Part shown: positions 1 to 5,314 of the stretch, piece after piece
Layout: every line of letters begins with the position of its first letter
Numbering within the stretch: position 1 is the first letter of the stretch
Origin: Anaerolineae bacterium
Lineage (GTDB): Bacteria > Chloroflexota > Anaerolineae > Promineifilales > Promineifilaceae
Reading direction: 5' to 3'
DNA: 6,355 nucleotides
NCBI GenBank assembly: GCA_028284105.1
Contig: JANQSK010000852.1
Location: forward strand, 1 to 6,355
The notes under the pieces: model-generated
Seen by the model: only the letters and a program-made list of their open reading frames with translations
The model's database searches: none
Told to the model about the DNA's origin: nothing
Made by a program: the position numbers and the translations under genes

Positions 1-426
1 TTCAATCTTTGTCAAGTCGTCTGGTTCGGTAGCAGCCACAGGAACAATTGGTTCCGGTTCTGGCTCAGGTTCTGGTTCTGGCTCTGGTTCCGGTTCTGGC
101 TCAGGTTCTGGTTCTGGTTCCGGTTCCGGCTCAGGTTCTGGTTCTGGTTCTGGTTCCGGTTCTGGCTCTGGTATTGATTTTGGTTGGTCTTCATGACCGT
201 GAGGGTCATGACCGTGGTGATCATCATGTGCATGACCCCCATGCGCATCATGATCGTGTGCATCATGTGAATCGGCTTGGCTATCTGTAACGGAGTTGCG
301 GGTTAAGCCCCACCACAATAGCAAAAGTAGAATGATGATAATTAGTATAGGTAACCAAACAGGTGTTGATCCCTGTGGGGTTGTTTGGACAAAAATTGTC
401 AAAAGCAAGGTCATTATTGATGTCAT
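1..426 (-). CDS. Membrane-anchored protein with His-rich and Glu-Pro repeat linkers, probable helix-hairpin-helix protein (3' end cut by window)
   Basis: An uninterrupted frame of 142 codons runs from an ATG at 426 off the left edge. An AGAGG Shine-Dalgarno lies 7 bases upstream of this ATG, which decides the start. Order of parts: a short hydrophobic N-terminus; one strong membrane segment at about residues 25-41, followed by Thr-Arg, so the rest is probably cytoplasmic; a His/Asp/Gly stretch at about 53-78 with 12 histidines; 20 Pro-Glu dipeptides from 86 to 126; then a short neutral stretch ending in DDLTKIE at the window edge. In Chloroflexota and other bacteria, DDLxxIEGIGPK-type sequence opens small helix-hairpin-helix domains, so such a DNA- or protein-binding domain probably follows; this is inferred, since the window ends there. 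The His stretch could bind metal ions, and the Glu-Pro repeat is a stiff acidic spacer. The gene is divergent from the carbonic-anhydrase-like gene. The open frame and membrane anchor are secure; the function is not known. Confidence 0.8.
   Translation of the reverse strand, partial: MTSIMTLLLTIFVQTTPQGSTPVWLPILIIIILLLLLWWGLTRNSVTDSQADSHDAHDHDAHGGHAHDDHHGHDPHGHEDQPKSIPEPEPEPEPEPEPEPEPEPEPEPEPEPEPEPEPEPEPEPEPIVPVAATEPDDLTKIE
49..171 (-). repeat. Hexanucleotide tandem repeat coding for (Pro-Glu)20-Pro
   Basis: Twenty in-frame hexamers of the form CCN GAR (minus strand) code for alternating Pro and Glu. The codons vary, but a 33-bp block at 85-117 is repeated exactly at 49-81, a 36-bp period. 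This indicates recent slippage or unequal exchange, so the repeat number probably varies among strains. Low-complexity frames on the other strand over this region are shadows. Confidence 0.9.
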
Positions 427-462
427 GAGTTATCCTCTTCCCAGAAGTGAAAATGTGCATGA

Positions 463-491
463 ATCGTACCCCACACGATGATTCAATGCAA
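463..491 (-). promoter_or_regulatory. Candidate promoter of the membrane-anchored His-rich gene
   Basis: On the minus strand a TTGCAT box (486-491) and a TACGAT box (463-468) are separated by exactly 17 bp, about 37 bases upstream of the ATG at 426. Each box matches the sigma-70 consensus at four of six positions. An imperfect inverted repeat (TGCATGAATC at 456-465 against GATTCAATGCA at 480-490) places one arm over the -10 and the other over the -35, as a repressor site might. This is a pattern match only. Confidence 0.35.
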
Positions 492-504
492 AGAAAAATG
501 GAAG

Positions 505-536
505 TTGCGATCCCATCTATTGGGATGTTTTATAAT
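505..536 (+). promoter_or_regulatory. Candidate promoter with internal palindrome, upstream of the gamma-carbonic-anhydrase-like gene
   Basis: A perfect TATAAT -10 box lies at 531-536 and a TTGCGA -35-like box at 505-510, with a long 20-bp spacer. The spacer holds a perfect inverted repeat, ATCCCA (510-515), loop TCTAT, TGGGAT (521-526), in the usual position of an operator. The gene start at 571 has a GGAG ribosome site at 559-562. The long spacer makes basal activity weak, or dependent on a factor. Confidence 0.4.
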
Positions 537-570
537 GCAGAAAAATGCGATAAATATTGGAGTGAATTGA

Positions 571-1101
571 ATGATTTATAAGCTCGGTGATAAAGTGCCA
601 CAGATTGCGGATGATGTGTTTGTTGCTCCGAACGCCACAATTATTGGGGATGTTGTTATAGGTGCAGGATCATCTGTTTGGTTTGGGGCTGTTTTAAGGG
701 GCGACACGGGGCAAATTCGGATCGGTGAAGGAACGAGCATTCAGGATAATTGTGTTGTTCATGTGAATGTCATTCATGATACAGTCATTGGGAATGGTGT
801 GACTTTAGGACATGGTGCCATTGTTGAAGGATGCGATATTGGTGACAACTGTTTGATTGGTATGAATGCGACGGTTTTAGACGGGGCAACGGTTGAGAAC
901 GATTCTTTAATCGCCGCAGGTGCTGTGGTAAGGGAAAATCAATTGATTCCTTCAGGCTCATTGGCTGGGGGTGTGCCAGCGAAGGTTTTACGGCCGTTAA
1001 ATGATTCAACTTTAGAAAGAATAGAATATGCTTCTAAGCAGTATCAAAAATATAGCAAAACTTTTCAACAATCATTAGAGCCAAGTATAGCGAATGATTA
1101 A
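571..1101 (+). CDS. Gamma-class carbonic-anhydrase-like protein (YrdA/CamH type left-handed beta-helix)
   Basis: The 176-residue protein has the hexapeptide repeats of a left-handed beta-helix through most of its length (about residues 10-135) and a C-terminal helix (about 143-170), the usual build of a trimeric gamma carbonic anhydrase. Family landmarks are present: R43 and D45 in the LRGD motif, Q58 in SIQDN, first zinc-ligand His H64 in VVHVN, second H81 in LGHG, and the terminal GVPAKVLRP motif. The long acidic loop of archaeal Cam is absent, as in the CamH/YrdA branch. The oddity is residue 86: the family's third zinc ligand, five residues after the second, is His (as in LHGC), but here it is Glu (VEGC; codon GAA at 826-828). 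Zinc binding through two His and a Glu is possible, but loss of carbonic anhydrase activity is as likely. The start is supported by GGAG eight bases upstream. Acyltransferases share this fold, but the length and His pattern favour gamma-CA. Confidence 0.88.
   Translation: MIYKLGDKVPQIADDVFVAPNATIIGDVVIGAGSSVWFGAVLRGDTGQIRIGEGTSIQDNCVVHVNVIHDTVIGNGVTLGHGAIVEGCDIGDNCLIGMNATVLDGATVENDSLIAAGAVVRENQLIPSGSLAGGVPAKVLRPLNDSTLERIEYASKQYQKYSKTFQQSLEPSIAND
990..997. repeat. ACGGCCGT palindrome, copy 1
   Basis: Perfect octamer inside the gamma-CA-like gene, read in codon phase A-CGG-CCG-T as Arg-Pro within VLRPL. Confidence 0.5.
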
Positions 1102-1152
1102 TGAATGATACCCGACTTCAAAAACCTAATCATTCTGCTAGAATAAGTTTGA

Positions 1153-1247
1153 CCAACAAGTATAAATTTCGCAATTTAACCTGAAATAAAACAGGTTAAA
1201 CATGTGAAATTTATCTGTGAAAACCACTAGTCAGTTGGCTCTTTTTT
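1153..1247 (+). terminator. Nested inverted-repeat structure ending in a T-run, possible terminator or leader element before zwf
   Basis: Three tiers of pairing share one centre. The inner stem is TTTAACCTG (1175-1183) with CAGGTTAAA (1192-1200), perfect over 9 bp with an 8-base loop. The middle stem is ATAAATTTC (1162-1170) with GAAATTTAT (1206-1214), also perfect over 9 bp. The outer stem is CCAAC (1153-1157) with GTTGG (1234-1238). Six Ts follow at 1242-1247. The 3' outer arm can instead pair locally with CCACT (1223-1227), giving a weak hairpin next to the T-run. It could end gamma-CA transcription or act as a regulated leader of zwf. The stems are A+T-rich, so the role is uncertain. Confidence 0.4.
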
Positions 1248-1300
1248 AAGATACTTTTTGGTTTTTACCTAAATGATGCAAATTTGGAGAAAAAGGCATT

Positions 1301-2749
1301 ATGAATGATAAACCCACAACCATCGTGATTTTTGGGGCTTCCGGCGATCTGACAAGACGAAAACTAATACCTGCGCTTTTTAACTCCTACTGTAAAAAAC
1401 GCCTGCCTCCTCAATTTAATATTGTGGGGTATGCACGACGTGATTGGGATGGAGACCAATTTAGGGATCTTCTATATGAAGGAATGCAACAGTTTGCCAG
1501 TGATGAACTAGTTGACGAAGAGTGGCACTCTTTCTGCAAGCATATTTCATATTTTAAGGGTAATTTAACAGATAGTGCGGATTTTGGCGCTTTAAGGCAA
1601 TTCCTTTATGGGCTCGAAGATTTTCCTGCGAATCGACTTTATTATTTGGCAATTGCTCCAGGTTTCTTTGTACCGGTTGTTCAATTCTTAGGTGAAAACA
1701 ACATGGTCAGTGAAGAAAAGGGATGGCGGCGAATCGTTATTGAAAAACCATTTGGTCATGATTTGCAATCTGCCCGTGATCTAAATGAAGCCATACATCA
1801 TGTTTTTGATGAACATCAAATTTATCGCATTGATCATTACTTAGGAAAAGAAACAGCTCAAAATATTCTTTATTTTCGGTTTGCCAATACGATTTTTGAG
1901 CCTGTTTGGAACCGCAACTACATTGATAATGTACAAATTTCTGTGACTGAAAGCGTTGATGTGGGTCATCGGGCAGGCTATTACGATCAAGCAGGTGTGG
2001 TTCGTGATATGTTCCAAAATCATTTGATGCAGCTTTTGTCACTGGTGGCGATGGAACCCCCTGCGTCTTTCAAAGCTGATGCAGTTCGGAATGAAAAGTT
2101 CAAGCTATTTTCATCAATTCGACCATTAGATCTTGGTCAAACTGTTAGAGCACAATATGAAGGGTATCTCGATGCAAATGGGGTGGCTGAAAATTCTCAG
2201 ACACCAACCTATGCAGCCTTGACAATGTATATCGATAATTGGCGCTGGAAGGGAGTTCCTTTTTATCTTCGGTCGGGTAAAGCCCTAAAGAAAAAGAACA
2301 CAGAAATCATCATTCAATTTGAAAGACCGCCACATTTAATGTTTGAGGAGCTCGATGAAACACAATTAGTCCCAAACGTTCTCTCAATGTGCATCCAACC
2401 TGATGAAGGGGCTCATTTTTCTTTGCAAGCGAAGATTCCGGATTCGGTTGAAACACAAGAGGTGTCGATGGAGTTCCACTACCAATCAGAATTTAAAGGA
2501 AGTCCGCTGCCTGATGCGTATGAACGCTTGTTGCTAGACGCAATTCGTGGTGATGCTTCCCTTTATACTCGAAGCGATGGGATTGAAGCGGCCTGGCAAA
2601 TCATTGATCCCGTTATTTCTGGATGGGAAAATGATTCAAATAGCCCATCGATGGTGAGTTATCCAATTGGAAGCTGGGGGCCTAAAGAAGCTGATACACT
2701 TCTTGAGCGAAATAAGCATGTCTGGCGACATGGTTGTATTCATGATTAG
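1301..2749 (+). CDS. zwf: Glucose-6-phosphate 1-dehydrogenase
   Basis: This cytoplasmic enzyme oxidises glucose 6-phosphate to 6-phosphogluconolactone and reduces NADP+, the entry step of the oxidative pentose phosphate route. The 482 residues match the family's usual length. The N-terminal Rossmann fold carries FGASGDLT (11-18); R46 in YARRDW is the expected NADP 2'-phosphate contact. EKPFG (148-152) holds the conserved Lys149. The signature RIDHYLGKE spans 176-184, with D178, H179 and K183 contacting substrate. H241 in RDMFQNHLMQL is the expected catalytic base, numbered one higher than His240 of the Leuconostoc enzyme. All catalytic residues are present, so it should be active. The ATG has GGAGA at 1286-1290 and AAGG at 1293-1296 upstream. 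No 6-phosphogluconolactonase or gnd gene is in the window. It is convergent with the next gene with no base between the two stop codons; its likely terminator lies inside that gene. Confidence 0.97.
   Translation: MNDKPTTIVIFGASGDLTRRKLIPALFNSYCKKRLPPQFNIVGYARRDWDGDQFRDLLYEGMQQFASDELVDEEWHSFCKHISYFKGNLTDSADFGALRQFLYGLEDFPANRLYYLAIAPGFFVPVVQFLGENNMVSEEKGWRRIVIEKPFGHDLQSARDLNEAIHHVFDEHQIYRIDHYLGKETAQNILYFRFANTIFEPVWNRNYIDNVQISVTESVDVGHRAGYYDQAGVVRDMFQNHLMQLLSLVAMEPPASFKADAVRNEKFKLFSSIRPLDLGQTVRAQYEGYLDANGVAENSQTPTYAALTMYIDNWRWKGVPFYLRSGKALKKKNTEIIIQFERPPHLMFEELDETQLVPNVLSMCIQPDEGAHFSLQAKIPDSVETQEVSMEFHYQSEFKGSPLPDAYERLLLDAIRGDASLYTRSDGIEAAWQIIDPVISGWENDSNSPSMVSYPIGSWGPKEADTLLERNKHVWRHGCIHD
2717..2732 (-). 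terminator. Possible minus-strand hairpin terminator of the PEP/pyruvate-binding gene
   Basis: A perfect 16-base hairpin, CATGTC, loop of four, GACATG, lies in the 3' end of zwf, about 17 bases past the minus-strand stop codon. On the minus strand it is followed by CTTATTT, only a weak T-run. It mirrors the better plus-strand terminator at 2774-2808. Weak support. Confidence 0.22.
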
Positions 2750-4456
2750 CTAGCTTTGAGGATGGCACTGTAAGATGTGGATTTTATAGTCCACATCACC
2801 TCTTTTTTCAATAATTTGAATAGCGAACTCAACCTTGATTGGCATATTGTAGGCTTTTTCCAGCCTAGATAAGGCGGTTCTCATAAGCCGTACAAATTTA
2901 GGGTCCTTTGTGAGGCCTAAAAAGGTGAGCGCAAATGGTCCATTTGCATCAGGTGTAATGGGTTGAAAGCGTTCATTAACAACGCTTGAGGCGATTTGGG
3001 GCAGCCTCGGAAAGTCTTGGGTCATGATGTCATAAAGAGGGATTTCGCGTAGCGAGTCAGCTTCTTTATCTATCACTTTGATGTTCGATTGAAGAGAACG
3101 ACCTGGTAAATATTCAGTCGGTGATTTCCGTGTATTAGGATTTTTCAATTCAATCGTGTACCTCAAGTGAGGTGAGCCTTCTGGCTGGTTCTTATCATTG
3201 AACCCAACCGCTAATTGTAAAATTCCATCTGAATTTTTCTCTTGTTTTTGAGAAGCAGATAATCCAAATCCCATAATAGGGGGAAAATAATAACGGCCGT
3301 ATTCTTCACCTATGAGCGGTTGAATAATGATAGCCATCCGCTCATCGTAGTCGAGCAGTCGGTGCATTTTACGCTTTTTAATGGCTGCTGGATTAAAGGT
3401 GCAGGCATAGATTCTGCGAATTGCATCCAAAAGCTGTTTAAAATTTTCAGACTCACTGGCTTGATTGGTGCAAATGATACTTTCGTAAACACCGAAAAAG
3501 GATTGGTTGAGATTGTCTTCTAAGAGGCTAGATGAGCGCACGACAAACGGCCGTTTATTGATGCGCTGCATTAATTCGCGCAAATGCGTTACGAGCCGGT
3601 CAGGCAAATGCCCTTCCATAAACGTTGAGATAATTTCTTTGTATTTGAGCTGTTGAGACTGTTCGTCTAAATATTTCTGATTATTAAACCGATTGAAGTT
3701 GTTAATAGACAAAAACTCATAAACGCTCTCAGAGCCAATGAAATAGGCTTCCGGCATCGTGAGATTGCCCCGAATATCTGTGCCAGAATGCAACGAAGAC
3801 TTCTCCAAAATTTTCCACGCCAGCACCATCCCTGCCGCTTTACCGCCGATTTTCCCAGCCCCCACAAGACGTTCATATATCCAATGTAAATCCTCAATGG
3901 AAAACACTTTTTTGGCTAATCCAATGAATTTAAGCTGATCAGAAATGAGCCGTTTTATTAAAACAACCTTTAATTCTTCTAAATGGTGATTGACGGCGGC
4001 TCGCTGTGGTGGAGGCAGGGCTTCATAAATGCGTCCCTGATTAAATAGCAGTGCCCAAGGCGCAATTTCAGGATTAAAGGTGAGGTCAATGCCTTGACTG
4101 ACTCTTCCTTCATGTTGCAAAACATCTTGAATGAGCTGATCGAGAAGCACAACCCCAATATTGTTTGCGAAAAGATTATCAGTGTGAATGTCCCGAACGG
4201 TTGCTAGCCGTTTTTGCCAAGTGCTATCGTCCTCTTGGCTATATGGATCGTTTAACCCTTCCCGAATCTGAGACTCTAAGGCTAGATTCTTAACTTCAAA
4301 CTCAAAATCGATTTGATTGATAATGCCACGCGAAAAGAGCTCTTGGCGCATTTGCATCCGAATTTGATCGCTCAAAATTGGATATTGAGCCAATTTGACA
4401 TAGATTTCAATGGTAGGCGTTTTTGAGCGAAGTGTACTCGCCTTTATGTCAGCCAT
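2750..4456 (-). CDS. Stand-alone PEP/pyruvate-binding (PPDK N-terminal type, ATP-grasp) domain protein
   Basis: The 568-residue protein resembles the nucleotide-binding N-terminal part of PEP synthase and pyruvate phosphate dikinase. Visible landmarks: VGAGKIGGKAAGM (198-210), matching the GGKxxxL opening of that fold; RPFVVRSSSLLED (302-314), the ATP-site motif; SFFGVYES (319-326); the IYACTFNP region (349-356); IIIQPLIG (376-383); and a closing pair VEFAI (542-546) and ILQCHP (561-566), the counterpart of EWA...QARP. Neither the swivelling phospho-histidine domain (TSHAA-type motif) nor the PEP-binding TIM barrel follows, so it is not a full PEP synthase; ATP-dependent phosphoryl transfer to an unknown partner or substrate is an inference. 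Residues 1-190 are a mostly helical extension I do not recognise. The start lies 4 bases after the hemolysin III stop and has no clear Shine-Dalgarno, so translational coupling is likely. Its stop abuts the zwf stop. Confidence 0.85.
   Translation of the reverse strand: MADIKASTLRSKTPTIEIYVKLAQYPILSDQIRMQMRQELFSRGIINQIDFEFEVKNLALESQIREGLNDPYSQEDDSTWQKRLATVRDIHTDNLFANNIGVVLLDQLIQDVLQHEGRVSQGIDLTFNPEIAPWALLFNQGRIYEALPPPQRAAVNHHLEELKVVLIKRLISDQLKFIGLAKKVFSIEDLHWIYERLVGAGKIGGKAAGMVLAWKILEKSSLHSGTDIRGNLTMPEAYFIGSESVYEFLSINNFNRFNNQKYLDEQSQQLKYKEIISTFMEGHLPDRLVTHLRELMQRINKRPFVVRSSSLLEDNLNQSFFGVYESIICTNQASESENFKQLLDAIRRIYACTFNPAAIKKRKMHRLLDYDERMAIIIQPLIGEEYGRYYFPPIMGFGLSASQKQEKNSDGILQLAVGFNDKNQPEGSPHLRYTIELKNPNTRKSPTEYLPGRSLQSNIKVIDKEADSLREIPLYDIMTQDFPRLPQIASSVVNERFQPITPDANGPFALTFLGLTKDPKFVRLMRTALSRLEKAYNMPIKVEFAIQIIEKRGDVDYKIHILQCHPQS
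2774..2808 (+). terminator. Intrinsic terminator of zwf, embedded in the convergent gene's coding end
   Basis: A perfect 8-bp stem, GATGTGGA (2774-2781) with TCCACATC (2790-2797), has an 8-base loop and is followed five bases later by six Ts (2803-2808) on the plus strand, 25 bases after the zwf stop. The same bases code for the last residues of the minus-strand protein (around GDVDYKIHI), so one sequence serves both uses. The 5-base gap before the T-run weakens the call. Confidence 0.5.
3293..3300. repeat. ACGGCCGT palindrome, copy 2
   Basis: Perfect octamer in the PEP/pyruvate-binding gene, read in phase AC-GGC-CGT as Gly-Arg within EYGRYY. Confidence 0.5.
3547..3554. repeat. ACGGCCGT palindrome, copy 3
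   Basis: Perfect octamer, extended to AAACGGCCGTTT, in the same gene as copy 2 but in a different phase, coding Lys-Arg-Pro-Phe next to the conserved RSSSLLED motif. Confidence 0.5.
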
Positions 4457-4460
4457 GTGA

Positions 4461-5111
4461 TTAAAGTGGCAAGATATAGCGGAAGATGGCTAAGAAGTGA
4501 CACACGCTTCCACCAATCACAAATAGATGCCAAATTGCGTGATGATAGGGCAATTTATGCATCAAAAAGGGAATGACGCCGATTGTATAGCTAAGACCTC
4601 CTGCGACAACAAGCCAAAATCCGCCTGAATCGATTGAAGACACAAAGGCATCAAAACGAAACACAACTGCCCAGCCCATTAATATGTAGATAATGGCTGA
4701 AACTCTTGTATATCGATCGGTAAAAAAAGCTTTGATACTTGCGCCTATTATGGCTAATGTCCAAAGGGTAATTAGCAATATCCAGCCAGATGTATCACGC
4801 ATTTTGATCAGTAGGAACGGTGTATAGGTTCCTGCAATGAGGAAAAAGATGCCGATGTGATCCATGATGTGGAAAAATCGTTTGACTGGTTTGAATTGAA
4901 AGCTGTGATAGAGCGTTGATGCTAAATAGAGGAAGACGAGTGTACCCCCATAAATGCTGACTGCAACGATACGAATGCGGTCTTGAAGCATTACGGCCGT
5001 TACGACCAAGAGGGTAAGCCCTGAGATACTTAATGCGGTCCCAATACCGTGTGTAACAGCATTGGCAATTTCTTCACCTAAGGTTTGAATGTCTCTTTTG
5101 TGTGTTGCCAT
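4461..5111 (-). CDS. Hemolysin III / TrhA family (PAQR-type) seven-helix membrane protein
   Basis: The 216 residues are about the family's normal length, with roughly seven hydrophobic segments starting near residue 27. Conserved motifs are in place: EEIANAVTHGIG (13-24); STLYHS (65-70) with H69; a DHIGIF...AGTYTP block with D84 and H85; and HAIWHLFVIGG (191-201) with H191 and H195, then H205. H69, H191 and H195 correspond by motif to the three zinc-binding His of adiponectin-receptor relatives, so a metal-dependent hydrolase-like site in the inner membrane is likely. The family name comes from a Bacillus cereus haemolysin, but most bacterial members are linked to membrane lipid homeostasis rather than toxicity. 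The ATG is preceded by a GTAGGTAG purine-rich site. It leads a probable two-gene operon with the PEP/pyruvate-binding gene 4 bases downstream. No convincing -35/-10 pair was found; upstream lies a terminator-like structure. Confidence 0.93.
   Translation of the reverse strand: MATHKRDIQTLGEEIANAVTHGIGTALSISGLTLLVVTAVMLQDRIRIVAVSIYGGTLVFLYLASTLYHSFQFKPVKRFFHIMDHIGIFFLIAGTYTPFLLIKMRDTSGWILLITLWTLAIIGASIKAFFTDRYTRVSAIIYILMGWAVVFRFDAFVSSIDSGGFWLVVAGGLSYTIGVIPFLMHKLPYHHAIWHLFVIGGSVCHFLAIFRYILPL
4993..5000. repeat. ACGGCCGT palindrome, copy 4
   Basis: Perfect octamer in the hemolysin III gene, phase ACG-GCC-GT, coding Thr-Ala-Val in a membrane helix (VVTAVML). Confidence 0.5.
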
Positions 5112-5173
5112 TTTTTACTACCTACAGATACAAAGTGTCAATATCGTTTATTAATTTGTTACATAAGAACATT

Positions 5174-5238
5174 AAAAATCGGAGATTTACGGAATTTGTG
5201 GAATTAGAAAATGATATTCCATAAATCCCCCTAATTCC
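5174..5238 (-). terminator. Terminator or attenuator between cpsD and the hemolysin III gene
   Basis: Read on the minus strand, GGGGATTTATGGAAT (5230 to 5216) pairs with ATTCCGTAAATCTCC (5195 to 5181) over 15 bp. The two non-Watson-Crick positions are both G-U wobbles in minus-strand RNA but would be A-C mismatches in plus-strand RNA, so the structure fits minus-strand transcription. A five-U run follows (5178 to 5174). Just upstream, GGAATTAG (5238 to 5231) is a perfect complement of CTAATTCC (5207 to 5200) in the loop, an alternative pairing that could compete with the terminator. It lies about 85 bases past the cpsD stop and about 60 bases before the hemolysin III start. Confidence 0.6.
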
Positions 5239-5314
5239 TGATGATTATTTTTTACAGAACTTTTGTAACAGCGTGTTGTGATTTACAGTTTAGCGTATCA
5301 TACCTAATGATAGA

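Noticed and set aside
181..275. CRISPR-like or regulatory reading of the repeated TCATG/CATG words
   Set aside because: The words are His and Asp codons of the His-rich stretch in the minus-strand gene; there are no regular spacers.
48..290. Plus-strand open frame of Val/Leu-rich repeats, and a minus-strand Asn-Gln repeat frame at 12-266
   Set aside because: Both are other-frame readings of the Glu-Pro hexamer repeat and His stretch. The minus-strand frame from 426 has a ribosome site, a membrane helix and sensible sequence on both sides of the repeat.
296..481. 61-codon plus-strand open frame
   Set aside because: It overlaps the N-terminal half of the membrane-anchored gene and its promoter region, has no ribosome site or recognisable features.
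1149..1154. TTGACC as a -35 box for zwf
   Set aside because: No acceptable -10 sequence 16-18 bases downstream.
3320..3523. Short plus-strand frame inside the PEP/pyruvate-binding gene
   Set aside because: A shadow of the conserved ATP-grasp coding sequence, without start signals.
4461..5111. Toxin or virulence reading of the hemolysin III gene
   Set aside because: The family name is historical; the PAQR motifs and a housekeeping context point to a membrane homeostasis protein.
5136..5141. TTGACA -35 box on the minus strand before the hemolysin III gene
   Set aside because: At the proper distance the -10 would be GTAAAA and the transcript would start inside the gene, so it is not a credible promoter.
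5251..5288. TTACA-N7-TGTAA inverted repeat and two TTTACAG copies downstream of cpsD
   Set aside because: Short A+T-rich words in an A+T-rich spacer, with no firm promoter beside them; likely chance without conservation data.
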